Below are positions 1 through 9,166 of a DNA stretch of 64,000 nt, piece by piece. Origin of the DNA: Yersinia entomophaga. GTDB lineage: Bacteria; Pseudomonadota; Gammaproteobacteria; Enterobacterales; Enterobacteriaceae. The DNA lies in assembly GCF_001656035.1 (NCBI RefSeq), contig NZ_CP010029.1:172410-236409 (forward strand). Direction: 5' to 3'. The notes below the pieces were generated by a model, which was not told the DNA's origin, made no database searches, and saw nothing but the letters and a program-made list of their open reading frames with translations. A program made the translations under genes and the position numbers. Position 1 is the first letter of the stretch. Every line of letters begins with the position of its first letter.

Positions 1-70
1 CGTATGCTCATCGTAAACTGCGTGGTCAGATAGTTGACGAGCTCACGCTTTATCGCTGGTTTTAAAGCTT
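1..70 (-). CDS. IS3-family transposase orfB, 5' end only (runs off the window)
   Basis: The minus strand, read one frame back from the end of orfA, gives about 23 residues beginning ALKPAIKRELVNYL and continuing to the window edge. This lysine/arginine-rich start is typical of the InsF/OrfB half of IS3-family transposases, which carries the DDE catalytic domain. It has no start codon of its own at the junction. Expression is therefore expected through a -1 frameshift at the heptamer at 68-74. The catalytic part lies outside the window, so I cannot say whether the element is intact. Confidence 0.6.
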
Positions 71-352
71 TTTTTCGATGACGTCTTTCAGCGCACGGCA
101 TTCCAGACTCAGGTCGGCAAACATCTGCTTCAGACGGCGATTCTCGTCTTCTAGATCTTTGATTTTTTTGATATCAGCGGCTTCCATCCCGCCATATTTC
201 GCCTTCCAATTGTAATAGCTGGCTTCGGAAATAGCAGCCTCGCGGCACACATCTTTGACGGTCCTACCCGCTTCGACGGACTTCAGTACGGCGATGATCT
301 GGTGCTCGGTAAATCGGATCTTGCGCATAAGGATCTCCTCAGGTGACATCAT
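62..352 (-). CDS. IS3-family transposase orfA (helix-turn-helix half)
   Basis: This 96-residue protein has the layout of IS3-family OrfA. An N-terminal helix-turn-helix (about residues 10-55, containing VKDVCREAAISEASYYNWK) binds the element's ends, and a leucine-zipper coiled coil follows (about 60-92, DLEDENRRLKQMFADLSLE). The stop at 62-64 lies just past a run of seven A and G bases (A AAA AAG on the minus strand). That run is the slippery site used by many IS3 elements to make the OrfAB fusion. A start two residues in (MSPEE) or at MRKIRF is equally possible. The element enters the window from the left and borders another IS relic, so this is an insertion-prone spot. Confidence 0.8.
   Translation of the reverse strand: MMSPEEILMRKIRFTEHQIIAVLKSVEAGRTVKDVCREAAISEASYYNWKAKYGGMEAADIKKIKDLEDENRRLKQMFADLSLECRALKDVIEKKL
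68..74 (-). promoter_or_regulatory. Programmed -1 frameshift heptamer A_AAA_AAG
   Basis: On the minus strand the codons GAA AAA AAG at the end of orfA contain A AAA AAG in the zero frame, the heptamer used by IS911-like elements. The -1 frame opens directly into the OrfB start. The position and the downstream reading frame agree. A stimulatory stem-loop would lie past the window edge and cannot be checked. Confidence 0.65.
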
Positions 353-380
353 CAGTATGTCGGAAGATCTCTAAAAGTGA

Positions 381-1139
381 ATGGGCCGTTTAAGCGGGAT
401 ACTTACACTTCTTCGCCATGGAAATGAACAACGACAAAAAGTCGCGGTGAAACTGAAGAAGGCCGGCGCAAACATCCAACAGGTATGCCGCTGCTTATCG
501 CTCACGCGCAGCGTGTTTTATGCCCGTAGTCGTCGGCCAGTGATCAAGCCCGATGTTCTGATGTTGCACGCGGCGGCTAAGCATGTTCACACTGAAATGG
601 ATGCCACATATGGCAGCCGGCGCATATGCATCGAGTTACGGGAGCAGGGTTTTAACGTGGGCAGATACCGCGTTCGGCAGATAATGAAAACCTTATTACT
701 GATTGCTAAATGCCCCGGGCGTCATCGCTATTCACGCGGCGAAAAATCCGCTGTCGTGGCTGCTAATCTGTTGAACCGGCAGTGTAATCCAGAAACATTG
801 AATACTTGGTGGTCAGGTGATATCACCTATCTGCGTACCGCTCAGGGTTGGTTATATTGGGCTATCGTGATGGACCTATGTTCAAGAAAAATAGTGAGTT
901 GGCCCTTCTCAGACAAGCCGGACAGCGACTTGACTGTTCGGGCCTTAAGGCTGGCGGTCAATAAACGACGACCCACAGGGTCTGTGGTGCTCTATAGCGT
1001 TCAAAGGGCACAATATACCAGCGCCCAGTTCCAGTGCTGTCAACAGGAACTGGATGTTACAGGTACCCCTGACCACACTCAACGCCAACAAACCAGAAGA
1101 AGAAAGGATGACTATCAGGCAGAGCAAGTATCTGAATAA
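381..1139 (+). pseudogene. Decayed IS3-family transposase orfB
   Basis: The frame matches an IS3-family OrfB from about residue 24 (KLKKAGANIQQVCRCLSL) to about residue 220. It includes the HTH_21-like stretch YGSRRICIELREQGFNVGR and the first catalytic aspartate in WSGDITYLRT. The second catalytic motif, normally SDQGxQYTS, reads YSVQRAQYTS, so the aspartate is lost. Homology stops after SAQFQ (about 1040) and the third catalytic residue (E) is missing; the rest is unrelated sequence. The first ~20 residues have no OrfB counterpart. It is oriented opposite to the orfA at 62-352, so the two come from different insertions. It cannot be an active transposase. Confidence 0.75.
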
Positions 1140-1152
1140 CCTAATGGAGTAG

Positions 1153-1320
1153 GATCACCGGAATATCAAACGCCGAACACGGCCGATGCTGGGATTTAAA
1201 TCATTTCGGCGGGCGCAGAGGCATCGAGTTGGTACAGATGATACGTAAAGAGCAACTTCAGCATCCCGCGGGTGCGCATTTATCACCGGCGGAATAATTT
1301 TATTTGTTGGCAGCCTAAAA
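1153..1320 (+). pseudogene. Relic of an IS6-like transposase C-terminus
   Basis: From 1153 the plus strand reads DHRNIKRRTRPMLGFKSFRRAQ. After a frame change near 1222 it reads GIELVQMIRKEQLQHPAGAHLSPAE, a stop, then FYLLAA. This is the conserved C-terminal signature of IS6/IS26-type transposases (DHR.IKR..RPMLGFKSF...GIEL.HMIRK). One frameshift and one in-frame stop (TAA replacing a glutamine codon) show that it is dead. No upstream part of this element survives here. Confidence 0.6.
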
Positions 1321-1853
1321 TATCGGCAGCGCAACTTTTGCTGACTCTGCTCTGTTAATGCTACAGAACCTTTTTTACCAGCAATGCCTGAAGCATGGCT
1401 CATGGGGTAGCGTCTGATTGTTGTTACCCCCAATCACTTTGAACCCTGATTCGTTCAGTGTTCTCATCAGATAATCCTAGAAATGTACTAACTCCTCATG
1501 ATGCGTGAGCCAGCACTGCTGGTCAGGGCAGAGCGTCTGGTGGCTGCGGGCATATCCGGGAAGGGAATGAAGTCGCCATAGGTGTTACGCCACAGAACAC
1601 CGTCTTCCACCTGCCGCAGTTCACTCTCCCAGAACAGGCTCCAGCCTCGCCCCAACACATCAATTTCAGTTGCGGTGTTGGGGGGCATATTTAGCGCTTA
1701 AATAATGGGATGAAGTGTGGGGATTGCTCACTATGGTAATGCGAATGAGTTTTAATAATGGTATATCTTATAATTAGAAAATCTTTAGGTTTCTTTACAA
1801 ATAAATAAAAACGCGATCGAGATCAAATACTTGGAACACCAAAAATATCATCT
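1321..1853. other. Region without a convincing gene
   Basis: This stretch joins the IS relics to the yagU-like gene. A 66-codon minus-strand frame (1688-1488, beginning MPPNTATEIDVLGRGW) is open. It contains a protein-like stretch (LWRNTYGDFIPFPDMP) that may be a fragment of a decayed gene, but I do not recognise it. The last ~150 bases are AT-rich and probably hold the promoter of the following gene. I see no clear -35/-10 pair. Confidence 0.3.
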
Positions 1854-1883
1854 TTGTGTTATCAATTTAACGCAGGGTGTTAT

Positions 1884-2447
1884 ATGAAAATTAAAGACTT
1901 TTTTGTTATGACCACGCCTTCAAGACGTCGATATGGTGTCGCTTTCTTTGTTGGTATTATTGCTGGCATAATGTCAGCTTTTGTAAAGTGGGGCGCAGAG
2001 GTCCCGTTGCCACCTCGTACATTCTCCGGCGGACGAGACGAATTTAATCCCCCTTATTTATTTCTGAGAGATTATCTCGGTATTGACCCAACTCAGGCTG
2101 TCTATCATTTCTCTGAGCACATCATTAATCCGGTGCATGTAACTCATATCATTTTCTCTCTGGTTTTTGCGATCGGTTATTGTTTGGTCGCCGAAGTCTT
2201 TCCTAAAGTTAAATTATGGCAGGGGGTAATGGCGGGTATTATTGCAACGGTTGCCGTGCACTGGATTAGTTTCCCTCTATTGGGATTAACTCCACCGCTA
2301 TCAGGTCTACCTTTTGATGAATATCTCTCAGAATTAGTTGGGCATATTTTCTGGTTCTGGGCTATTGAAATGATCCGCCGTGATTTAAGAAACCGGATAA
2401 CCCATGAGCCTGATGCGGAAGTACCGCTCGATTCACCTTTCCGCTAA
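1884..2447 (+). CDS. yagU: YagU-family inner membrane protein
   Basis: This 187-residue protein closely follows E. coli YagU. It has a basic N-terminus, hydrophobic segments near residues 17-36, 85-110, 118-140 and 150-165, and family blocks such as [29 protein letters not shown] and [18 protein letters not shown]. coli YagU is linked to acid resistance, but its biochemical role is unknown. It is slightly shorter than E. coli YagU, mainly in the loop after PLPPR. I place the start at the ATG at 1884, where homology begins; an in-frame ATG at 1854 would add ten residues of no likely use. A strong terminator follows, so it is monocistronic. Confidence 0.85.
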   Translation: MKIKDFFVMTTPSRRRYGVAFFVGIIAGIMSAFVKWGAEVPLPPRTFSGGRDEFNPPYLFLRDYLGIDPTQAVYHFSEHIINPVHVTHIIFSLVFAIGYCLVAEVFPKVKLWQGVMAGIIATVAVHWISFPLLGLTPPLSGLPFDEYLSELVGHIFWFWAIEMIRRDLRNRITHEPDAEVPLDSPFR

Positions 2448-2465
2448 ATGTTGCTCGAGGATCTT

Positions 2466-2492
2466 AACCCACACTTTGTTGTGGGTTTTTTT
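2466..2492 (+). terminator. Rho-independent terminator of yagU
   Basis: An 8-bp perfect stem (AACCCACA with TGTGGGTT), a 6-base loop and a run of seven T start 19 bases after the yagU stop. Confidence 0.85.
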
Positions 2493-2646
2493 ACGCCTTG
2501 AAATTGTCCGGTATAAACGATCGTCTACGGGTACACATGCATAATTCCATTGTATTGGATAAGATTTTTATTAGAAGAGGTTTAAAGCATGAATTCTAGG
2601 GAGGAAAAGACGGTTAAAGCTGAGGCGTTGGGGAGATCGGCTACGT

Positions 2647-2675
2647 TGCAGGACGAAAGCAACTTCCGTCCTGCA
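2647..2675. terminator. Hairpin downstream of hcp
   Basis: Nine perfectly paired bases (TGCAGGACG with CGTCCTGCA) around an 11-base loop lie 19 bases past the hcp stop. Neither strand has a good T tract directly after it. It may act as a 3' stabilising structure or weak terminator for the hcp transcript. Confidence 0.45.
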
Positions 2676-2693
2676 TTGAAACTTAAATATATA

Positions 2694-3212
2694 TTAAGCT
2701 TCGATTGGCGCACGCCAGTCGTCAGCACCTGAAGTGCCAGCGGTAGTGTGTTCCCAGTTGATTTTACGATATGACAGAGATACGCGCACTAATTGAGTAA
2801 ACTCGGTTTTAGTGCTGTCTTGGCAATGTGGCATTTTGCAATCGATATCAATAATAGTGGCATCTTCTAATTCAGTTGTGAAGAAGTGCTCTTGTTTACC
2901 TTCCACAGAAGTGCGGTACCATTTTAATTCTACTTTAGGCAACATTTCACCTGAAGCCAGTGCGTTATAAAGCAAAGGAACAGCCTTGTTTAATGCAACT
3001 GTAAAACGGAATGGTTTATGAGCACGTTGACCGGACGGCTGTCCAGATTGTGGATCTGTAGGCACGGTAACAACGTGTTCAAATTCCTGTACCAGCATTT
3101 CATCTTCATGACCCTGTACAAATATATTACCAACAGATTCAGCAGTGAATGAACCTGCTGTAATGTTGCCTTGTGTCTTACCGGTAATGGAGATATAGCA
3201 TGGAGTTGGCAT
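2694..3212 (-). CDS. hcp: T6SS tube protein Hcp (TssD)
   Basis: This 172-residue Hcp-family protein begins MPTPCYISITGKTQGNI and continues with TAESVGNIFVQGHEDEMLVQ and the HKPFRFTVALNKAVPLLYNAL block typical of Hcp. Hcp hexamers stack into the inner tube that the TssBC sheath expels, and they also act as a chaperone and carrier for small effectors. Length is normal and there is no C-terminal toxin extension. It lies alone, divergent from the tssB operon across ~650 bases of AT-rich DNA. That arrangement allows hcp to be expressed at high level independently of the structural operon. Confidence 0.95.
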   Translation of the reverse strand: MPTPCYISITGKTQGNITAGSFTAESVGNIFVQGHEDEMLVQEFEHVVTVPTDPQSGQPSGQRAHKPFRFTVALNKAVPLLYNALASGEMLPKVELKWYRTSVEGKQEHFFTTELEDATIIDIDCKMPHCQDSTKTEFTQLVRVSLSYRKINWEHTTAGTSGADDWRAPIEA

Positions 3213-3866
3213 TGAGAATATCCTATAAAAGTGAGTTGGTATTGAACCCTAAATGACGCTAATAACCTGTAATTGAATATTCCAGGTGCCGGTTATTGCA
3301 TTGTATACACAGAGCAAGACCTTATCGTCGACGCCACTATAATCAGCCAAAAGCAAATCTCCAAACCTCACAATGAGGATAGTTAATTAGTAAAAACACC
3401 ATTAGTTTAAAAAATTAAAATAATTGCAAAATCAGAATAATCATCTTTATGGTCTATTTTTTTAGATCTAATTTTGTGCGAACTTATTTATTCAAAAAAA
3501 TAAATAATTTACAACTCATTGTTATTGATGTTTTTTGTAAATTAAATTTAAAAAAATATTTGATCATGTGTGTATTGAGACGAACTTCAAATAAATAATG
3601 ATGGATAGTTACCTAGTTATTTTTTCTATGGACTTTTTGCGGTGAAATAAGGGAAAATCCCTTGGAGATGCATTTTTTCCCAATCATTTAATTAATTTTT
3701 GCATCATGTGGAAATAACCTGCCTGACCCGATCAGCGCTGAGATTAAGGAATATCCAAGAAAATTTTGGTTAAGTATTCCTGTGCGTCGCATTGACTCAT
3801 CTTGAGAAAAATAAGTTATTTCTTAAATTCTTAGGATAATTCTTGGATTTATAACCGAAAGGTAAT
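3213..3866. promoter_or_regulatory. AT-rich divergent control region between hcp and the T6SS operon
   Basis: There are about 650 bases without a gene. Between roughly 3390 and 3720 the sequence is very rich in A and T, with many A and T tracts, and should be strongly bent and attractive to H-NS-type silencers. It must carry the promoters of both hcp (minus) and tssB (plus). I found no convincing -35/-10 pair and no sigma-54 -24/-12 element. Confidence 0.55.
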
Positions 3867-3872
3867 GTGGAT

Positions 3873-4370
3873 ATGAGTAAGGATAATTCGAGTAGTGTCG
3901 CTCCTAAGGAAAGGATCAACATTAAATATGTCCCGAATACCGGTGACCAGGTTGCGGAAGTTGAATTACCGTTAAATCTGATGGTAGTCGGCGATCTGAA
4001 AGGGGTTAGAGAAGATACGCCAATTGAAGAACGGCAGGTTGTTTCTATTAACAAAAATAACTTCAATTCCGTAATGAATGAAGCTGGGATTAATCTTACT
4101 TTTAACGTTCCGAATCGTTTAGATGGTAACGGCGAAGAAGATATGCCGGTGACATTGCCTATTAATTCACTTAGCGATTTCTCGCCGGATAATGTGGCCA
4201 AGAAAGTTCCTGAACTGAATAAGTTATTAGAACTGCGTGAAGCATTAGTGGCGTTAAAAGGCCCGCTTGGAAACATCCCTGCATTCCGTTCACGTCTGCA
4301 AGACTTGCTTTCTAATCAAAGCGTCCGTGAACAGCTTCTGAAAGAGCTGGAAATACTTAACCAAAAGTAA
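3873..4370 (+). CDS. tssB: T6SS contractile sheath small subunit TssB (VipA)
   Basis: This protein of about 165 residues carries TssB family blocks: RINIKYVPNTGDQVAEVELPL, LMVVGDLKG, PIEERQVVSINKNNF, and a C-terminal helix ending LLKELEILNQK. TssB pairs with TssC to form the cogwheel sheath around the Hcp tube; contraction expels the tube and ClpV later recycles the sheath. I prefer the ATG at 3873, about ten bases after AAAGG. A GTG at 3867 in the same frame would add two residues. It is the first gene of a long operon, with tssC starting 27 bases downstream. Confidence 0.95.
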   Translation: MSKDNSSSVAPKERINIKYVPNTGDQVAEVELPLNLMVVGDLKGVREDTPIEERQVVSINKNNFNSVMNEAGINLTFNVPNRLDGNGEEDMPVTLPINSLSDFSPDNVAKKVPELNKLLELREALVALKGPLGNIPAFRSRLQDLLSNQSVREQLLKELEILNQK

Positions 4371-4397
4371 TTGGTCTGGATACAAGGAATTTTAAGT

Positions 4398-5879
4398 ATG
4401 TCTGTACATGAAGAGAACGCAGCCACGCTTGCACCGGCAGCGAGTACCACTTCCTTGCTTGATGAGATTATGTCTCAAGCACGCATGGCACCGGAAAACG
4501 ACGGTTATGATATTGCGAAACAGGGCGTGGCGGCATTTATCTCCAGTATTCTTGATACCGGCGTTAATGAAGAGCCAATCAATAAGCTGTTAGTGGATAA
4601 AATGATCGTTGAGCTGGATAAGAAACTCAGCGCTCAAATGGATGAAATTCTTCACGCAGAAGCATTCCGTGAGCTGGAAGCCTCGTGGCGCGCGCTGAAA
4701 CTGTTGGTGGATCGCACTGATTTCCGTGAAAACATCAAAATCAATATTATGCATGCGACCAAAGATGAGTTGCTGGAAGATTTTGAATTTTCACCAGAGA
4801 TTGTTCAATCCGGTTTCTATAAGCATGTTTACTCTTCAGGTTATGGTCAGTTCGGTGGGGAACCTACCGCTGCGGTAATCGGTAACTATGCGTTCAGCAA
4901 TTCTTCCCCTGATATGAAGCTGTTGCAGTACGTCAGTGCCGTGGGCGCTATGGCTCATGCGCCATTCCTGTCGTCTGTGGCTCCCGATTTCTTCGGTGTA
5001 AGTAGTTTTACCGAGCTGCCGGGTATTAAAGATCTGAAATCCGTATTTGAAGGCCCGGCTCACACCAAATGGCGTGCGCTGCGTGAGTCCGAAGACTCTC
5101 GCTATCTTGGCCTGACAACACCGCGTTTCCTGCTGCGTCTGCCGTATTCAACCGTTGAAAACCCGATTAAAAACTTCAACTACCACGAAGATGTCAGTAA
5201 AAATCACGAGCATTTCCTGTGGGGCAACACCGCTTATTTGCTGGCATCTTGCCTGACAGATAGCTTTGCCAAATATCGCTGGTGTCCGAATATTATCGGC
5301 CCACAAAGCGGCGGCGCAGTGAAAGATTTGCCAGTGCATCTGTACGAAGCAATGGGTCAGATTCAGGCAAAAATTCCTACCGAAATTCTGATTACCGATC
5401 GCCGGGAATTTGAACTGGCAGAAGAAGGTTTTATTACGCTAACCATGCGTAAAGGCAGCGATAACGCCGCGTTCTTCTCTGCTAACTCAGTGCAGAAACC
5501 AAAGAACTATCCAAATACCCGCGAAGGAAAAATGGCAGAAACCAACTACAAGTTGGGGACCCAATTGCCATACATGTTCATTATCAACCGCTTGGCGCAC
5601 TACATTAAAGTGCTTCAGCGCGAGCAGATAGGGTCATGGAAAGAGCGTCAGGATCTGGAGCGTGAACTGAATATCTGGTTGAAACAGTACATCGCCGATC
5701 AGGAAAACCCACCGACTGATGTTCGTAGCCGTCGCCCGCTGCGTTCCGCTCAAATCCAGGTCTTGGATGTTGAAGGGGATCCAGGCTGGTATCAGGTTGC
5801 GATGTCAGTGCGCCCTCACTTCAAGTATATGGGGGCAAGTTTTGAGCTGTCATTGGTAGGCCGTCTGGATAAGGAATAA
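4398..5879 (+). CDS. tssC: T6SS contractile sheath large subunit TssC (VipB)
   Basis: This 493-residue protein has the TssC order. An N-terminal segment is followed by the HAEAFRELEASWRALKLLVDRT block, the GYGQFGGEPTAAVIGNY region, the NIIGPQSGGAVKDLP motif and a conserved end (QVAMSVRPHFKYMGASFELSLVGRLDKE). Its C-terminus makes the sheath handshake with TssB. The ATG at 4398 has AAGGAA nine bases upstream, which rules out the earlier in-frame TTG at 4371. It lies immediately after tssB and six bases before tssE. Confidence 0.96.
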   Translation: MSVHEENAATLAPAASTTSLLDEIMSQARMAPENDGYDIAKQGVAAFISSILDTGVNEEPINKLLVDKMIVELDKKLSAQMDEILHAEAFRELEASWRALKLLVDRTDFRENIKINIMHATKDELLEDFEFSPEIVQSGFYKHVYSSGYGQFGGEPTAAVIGNYAFSNSSPDMKLLQYVSAVGAMAHAPFLSSVAPDFFGVSSFTELPGIKDLKSVFEGPAHTKWRALRESEDSRYLGLTTPRFLLRLPYSTVENPIKNFNYHEDVSKNHEHFLWGNTAYLLASCLTDSFAKYRWCPNIIGPQSGGAVKDLPVHLYEAMGQIQAKIPTEILITDRREFELAEEGFITLTMRKGSDNAAFFSANSVQKPKNYPNTREGKMAETNYKLGTQLPYMFIINRLAHYIKVLQREQIGSWKERQDLERELNIWLKQYIADQENPPTDVRSRRPLRSAQIQVLDVEGDPGWYQVAMSVRPHFKYMGASFELSLVGRLDKE

Positions 5880-5885
5880 TCCGAC

Positions 5886-6326
5886 ATGGCAGCGCTGTTA
5901 AGTTGGGAGCGAGGAAGCTCCTCCAGCTTGTTTGAGCGTATACAGGGGGAAGGCTCCGGCCTTTCCCGTCGTGCGCGGGCAGACGATTTGCTGGTCTCAA
6001 TAAAAGGACATTTGAACAAAGTCCTCAATGCCCGCCCCGGTGGTTGCCAGAGTTCGGTAGAGCTAGGCGTTATTGATCTCAATGATGCTACCTCAACGGC
6101 AACGGATTTTCGGCGCAGCATTGAGCACGCCATCAAAAACTGTATTGAGAGTTACGAACCCCGTATCTCATCCGTATCCGTGCATGCAGAAACCAATGAT
6201 GGCGATCCGCTGCTGTTGAATTTCCGTATCAGCGCGCAGGTGAGCTTTGACAACATCGGCGATCTGGTGGAGTTCAATATTCAGTTGGATAACAACCGGC
6301 ACTACCGTTTTGATCAGGATTTATAA
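5886..6326 (+). CDS. tssE: T6SS baseplate protein TssE (gp25-like)
   Basis: This 146-residue protein is related to phage T4 gp25, the baseplate component that seeds sheath assembly. Visible features are the N-terminal SLFERIQGE stretch, SIKGHLNKVLNARPGGCQ, LGVIDLND and the EPR triad in SYEPRISSVSV, which is conserved in gp25/TssE. Its stop overlaps the tssF start by one base, so the two are probably translationally coupled. Confidence 0.93.
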   Translation: MAALLSWERGSSSSLFERIQGEGSGLSRRARADDLLVSIKGHLNKVLNARPGGCQSSVELGVIDLNDATSTATDFRRSIEHAIKNCIESYEPRISSVSVHAETNDGDPLLLNFRISAQVSFDNIGDLVEFNIQLDNNRHYRFDQDL

Positions 6327-8134
6327 TGTCGTTCGAAAAATATTTCAGAGATGAACTGGACTATCTCAGACAGCTGGGACGAGATGCCGCCGTTGAAAGA
6401 CCGCATCTGGCGACCTTTTTATCTGAGCAGGGTTCGGACCCTGATGTCGAACGGTTATTAGAGGGTTTTGCCTTCCTGACCGGGAACTTACGGGCTAAGA
6501 TCGACGATCAGTTCCCTGAGTTGACCCACGGTTTGCTGAATATGCTGTGGCCGAACTATTTACGGCCCACGCCTAGCATGACCATTATCGAATACACCCC
6601 TGATGAGAATGTGGTGACCGAGGCGGCGTTGGTCAAACGTGGCACGCAGATTCTCAGCAATCCGATTGCCGATGAGGATTTTGTCAGCACTTCCCCGAAA
6701 TCTGGGGCGCAATGCGTGTTTACTTTGTGTCGCGACATCTGGTTGTTCCCGATGGCGATTCGCGATATCACGGTGAACAATAGTAACGAGCAAGGCATTA
6801 TTGGCATTAATTTCCAGGCTAAAAACGAGCTAAATTTCCAACACTTACAGTTGAATAAGCTGCGTTTCTATTTAGGCGAAGAAGCTTATACCAGTACGCA
6901 AATCTACCTGTGGATCAGCCACTATTTTGAGCGCGCGGAGCTGGTGGTTAACGATATTACTATCCCGATGCCGGATTTTGACTTTGTTCCGGTGGGTTTT
7001 GATCGTCAGGATGCGCTGCTGCCGTACCCAAAAAATGCCTATATGGGCTACCGAATTTTGCAGGAATACTTCTGTTTTCAGGAAGGTTTTCTGTTCTTTG
7101 ATGTTTGCGGTATTCCGGATTTGCCGGGGCATCTGAAAGCCAGCGAATTTACGCTTAATCTGCATTTTTCTCAGGCGTTGCCGCCTGATGTCAAGGTGCG
7201 GCCAACGACCTTCCGTATGCACTGTACGCCGGCGGTGAACCTGTTCCAGCATGATAGTGAAGCCATTGCGCTGGATGGCACTCAGGCCGAATACCCGCTG
7301 CGTGCCAGTTATCACCATCCCGATCGCTACGATATTTTCTCCATCGATAAAGTGGATAGCTGGCTAAGTGAGAAGGGCGACGGCAAAGGGCGCTCCCGCG
7401 GAAGAGCGCGAAACTACACGCCGTTTGAAAGCTTCGATCACCAAATCGAGCATGTGGGTGAACGCCATGCTCTTTATTACCACCTACGAGTGAAAAAATC
7501 CTTATTCCGCAAAGGGTTCGAACATTACATCGCCTTTGTTCGCGGAGACGAATCTCAGCTTTTACACGCCGAAGAAAATGTTTCCGTCAGCATGACCTGT
7601 ACCAACCGTGAGTTGCCGATGCTACTGCGGGTGGGGGATATCAATCAGCCGACCAAAGATAACCCGTCATTTGCTTCATTCCGCAATATTACCCGGCCTT
7701 CTGTGCCGCTTTATCCGGTACTGGACGGCAGCCTGCATTGGTCTTTGCTGTCAAATATGTCTCTTAACTATATGTCTCTGCTGGAGAAAGATGCGCTGAA
7801 GCAGATTCTGCGCACCTACGATTTACCCAGTATGAACAACCGCCAAGCAGCACGGGTTTCGCAGAAAAAACTGGATGCTATTCAGCGAATCGATACCAAA
7901 CCGGTGGACCGTCTGTTTGCTGGTGTGCCGGTACGCGGGCTGCAATCCACGCTGTATCTGGCGCAAAGCGCCTTTAACTCCGAAGGCGAGCTGTATTTGT
8001 TCAGCACCATTCTGGCTCACTTTTTCTCACTCTATGCCAGCGTCAATGCCTTTCACATTTTGAAAGTGGTCAATACCGATAATCAGGAATGTTATGAATG
8101 GCCGGTTCAGATAGGTCAACATGCGTTGATGTAG
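6326..8134 (+). CDS. tssF: T6SS baseplate protein TssF
   Basis: This 602-residue TssF begins with the family hallmark YFRDELDYLRQLGRDAA, followed by FAFLTGNLRAKIDDQFPELTHGLLNMLWPNYLRPTPS. TssF is a gp6-like wedge protein that with TssG and TssK forms the baseplate docked on the membrane complex. Length is normal and no lesion is seen. The 3' end overlaps tssG by 37 bases. Confidence 0.95.
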   Translation: MSFEKYFRDELDYLRQLGRDAAVERPHLATFLSEQGSDPDVERLLEGFAFLTGNLRAKIDDQFPELTHGLLNMLWPNYLRPTPSMTIIEYTPDENVVTEAALVKRGTQILSNPIADEDFVSTSPKSGAQCVFTLCRDIWLFPMAIRDITVNNSNEQGIIGINFQAKNELNFQHLQLNKLRFYLGEEAYTSTQIYLWISHYFERAELVVNDITIPMPDFDFVPVGFDRQDALLPYPKNAYMGYRILQEYFCFQEGFLFFDVCGIPDLPGHLKASEFTLNLHFSQALPPDVKVRPTTFRMHCTPAVNLFQHDSEAIALDGTQAEYPLRASYHHPDRYDIFSIDKVDSWLSEKGDGKGRSRGRARNYTPFESFDHQIEHVGERHALYYHLRVKKSLFRKGFEHYIAFVRGDESQLLHAEENVSVSMTCTNRELPMLLRVGDINQPTKDNPSFASFRNITRPSVPLYPVLDGSLHWSLLSNMSLNYMSLLEKDALKQILRTYDLPSMNNRQAARVSQKKLDAIQRIDTKPVDRLFAGVPVRGLQSTLYLAQSAFNSEGELYLFSTILAHFFSLYASVNAFHILKVVNTDNQECYEWPVQIGQHALM

Positions 8135-9141
8135 TGCCCGGAGACGAGTCTCTAGACGTCTCCCGCTATAACTTTTTTCAGCTGGTAGAACTGCTTAATC
8201 AGCTCTCGGGTAAAAAACTATCCTCGCAGGGGGAGGCGGTAGCCTACCCGGCGGGCGAGAGTATTCGCTTCAGATCCAGCGCCAGCCTGGCTTTCCCAAC
8301 GCGGGATGTGGTGGCGCTGGAAAAGTCGGAGCGCGGTCAATATCAGTTGGAAGTGTCCTTTCTCGGTTTGCACGGCAGTCAGTCGCCGATGCCCGGTTAT
8401 TACCTGGATTCACTGGCCTGGGAAGATGCACAGAATGAAAACCGCCTGACGGATTTCCTTAATGTATTCAATCATCGCCTGATCACTTTATTACATCAGG
8501 TGTGGCGGAAATACCGCTATCACATCTGTTTCGAAGACGGCGGTGTGGATGATTTCTCTCAACGCATGTTTGCGCTGGTGGGGCTGGGTAGTGAGGTTAT
8601 TCGCAACAAACTTCAAATTAATCACAGCAAAATGCTGGCTTACGCCGGTTTGCTGGCCAGTCCGGGGCGTTCGCCGGAGGTTATCTGCGGGCTGGTTTCC
8701 CACTGTTTCGATTTACCCGATGTAGAACTGCACAGCTGGCAATTGCGTCAGGTCAATATCGACCCGTCTCAGCAAAATCGCTTGGGCGGACGGGAGAAGA
8801 TTCGCGGCAAAAAGTATCTGGAAAAATCAGTGCTGGGCAGCAATTTCACTATCGGTTCTCGCGTCGCGGATCGCAGCGGCAAGTTCATGCTTTGCATCAA
8901 CAATTTATCTCGCGAGCGCTTCCTTTCCTTTTTACCTAACGGCGAAAACTATCAGCCATTAGTGATGTTTGTTTCGTTCGTGATGCGCGATCAGTTCGCG
9001 TGGGATTTGCGTCTCGGGCTCGCCAGCAAGCAGGTCAGTGGCATGGTACTTGGGGCAGACCAAAATAATTTACTCGGTTGGACCAGTTTTTTAGGCGATC
9101 CGGAAGAGAAACCCGACGTAACCATCTGCGTCATGGAATGA
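8098..9141 (+). CDS. tssG: T6SS baseplate protein TssG
   Basis: This 347-residue TssG has the blocks NFFQLVELLNQLSG, IRFRSSASLAFPTRDV, LEVSFLGLHGSQSPMPGYYLD and FNHRLITLLHQVWRKYRY, all typical of the family. TssG is the gp7-like wedge partner of TssF. The start lies inside the tssF 3' end in another frame, after an AGGAA about nine bases upstream, as in many T6SS operons. Confidence 0.93.
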   Translation: MAGSDRSTCVDVVPGDESLDVSRYNFFQLVELLNQLSGKKLSSQGEAVAYPAGESIRFRSSASLAFPTRDVVALEKSERGQYQLEVSFLGLHGSQSPMPGYYLDSLAWEDAQNENRLTDFLNVFNHRLITLLHQVWRKYRYHICFEDGGVDDFSQRMFALVGLGSEVIRNKLQINHSKMLAYAGLLASPGRSPEVICGLVSHCFDLPDVELHSWQLRQVNIDPSQQNRLGGREKIRGKKYLEKSVLGSNFTIGSRVADRSGKFMLCINNLSRERFLSFLPNGENYQPLVMFVSFVMRDQFAWDLRLGLASKQVSGMVLGADQNNLLGWTSFLGDPEEKPDVTICVME

Positions 9142-9166
9142 CAACCCGCATTCAGGAATAGAGAAA

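Noticed and set aside
1488..1688. 66-codon minus-strand frame (MPPNTATEIDV...)
   Set aside because: Protein-like in part, but not recognised, no ribosome site seen and lying in IS debris; mentioned only as a possible gene fragment.
2589..2732. 47-codon plus-strand frame with a fair ribosome site overlapping the hcp 3' end
   Set aside because: It overlaps hcp on the opposite strand, crosses the hairpin and has no recognisable content.
3280..3300. Sigma-54-like element before hcp (GGTGCCGGTTATTGCA)
   Set aside because: The -24 GG is out of place relative to TTGCA, so it does not match the consensus.
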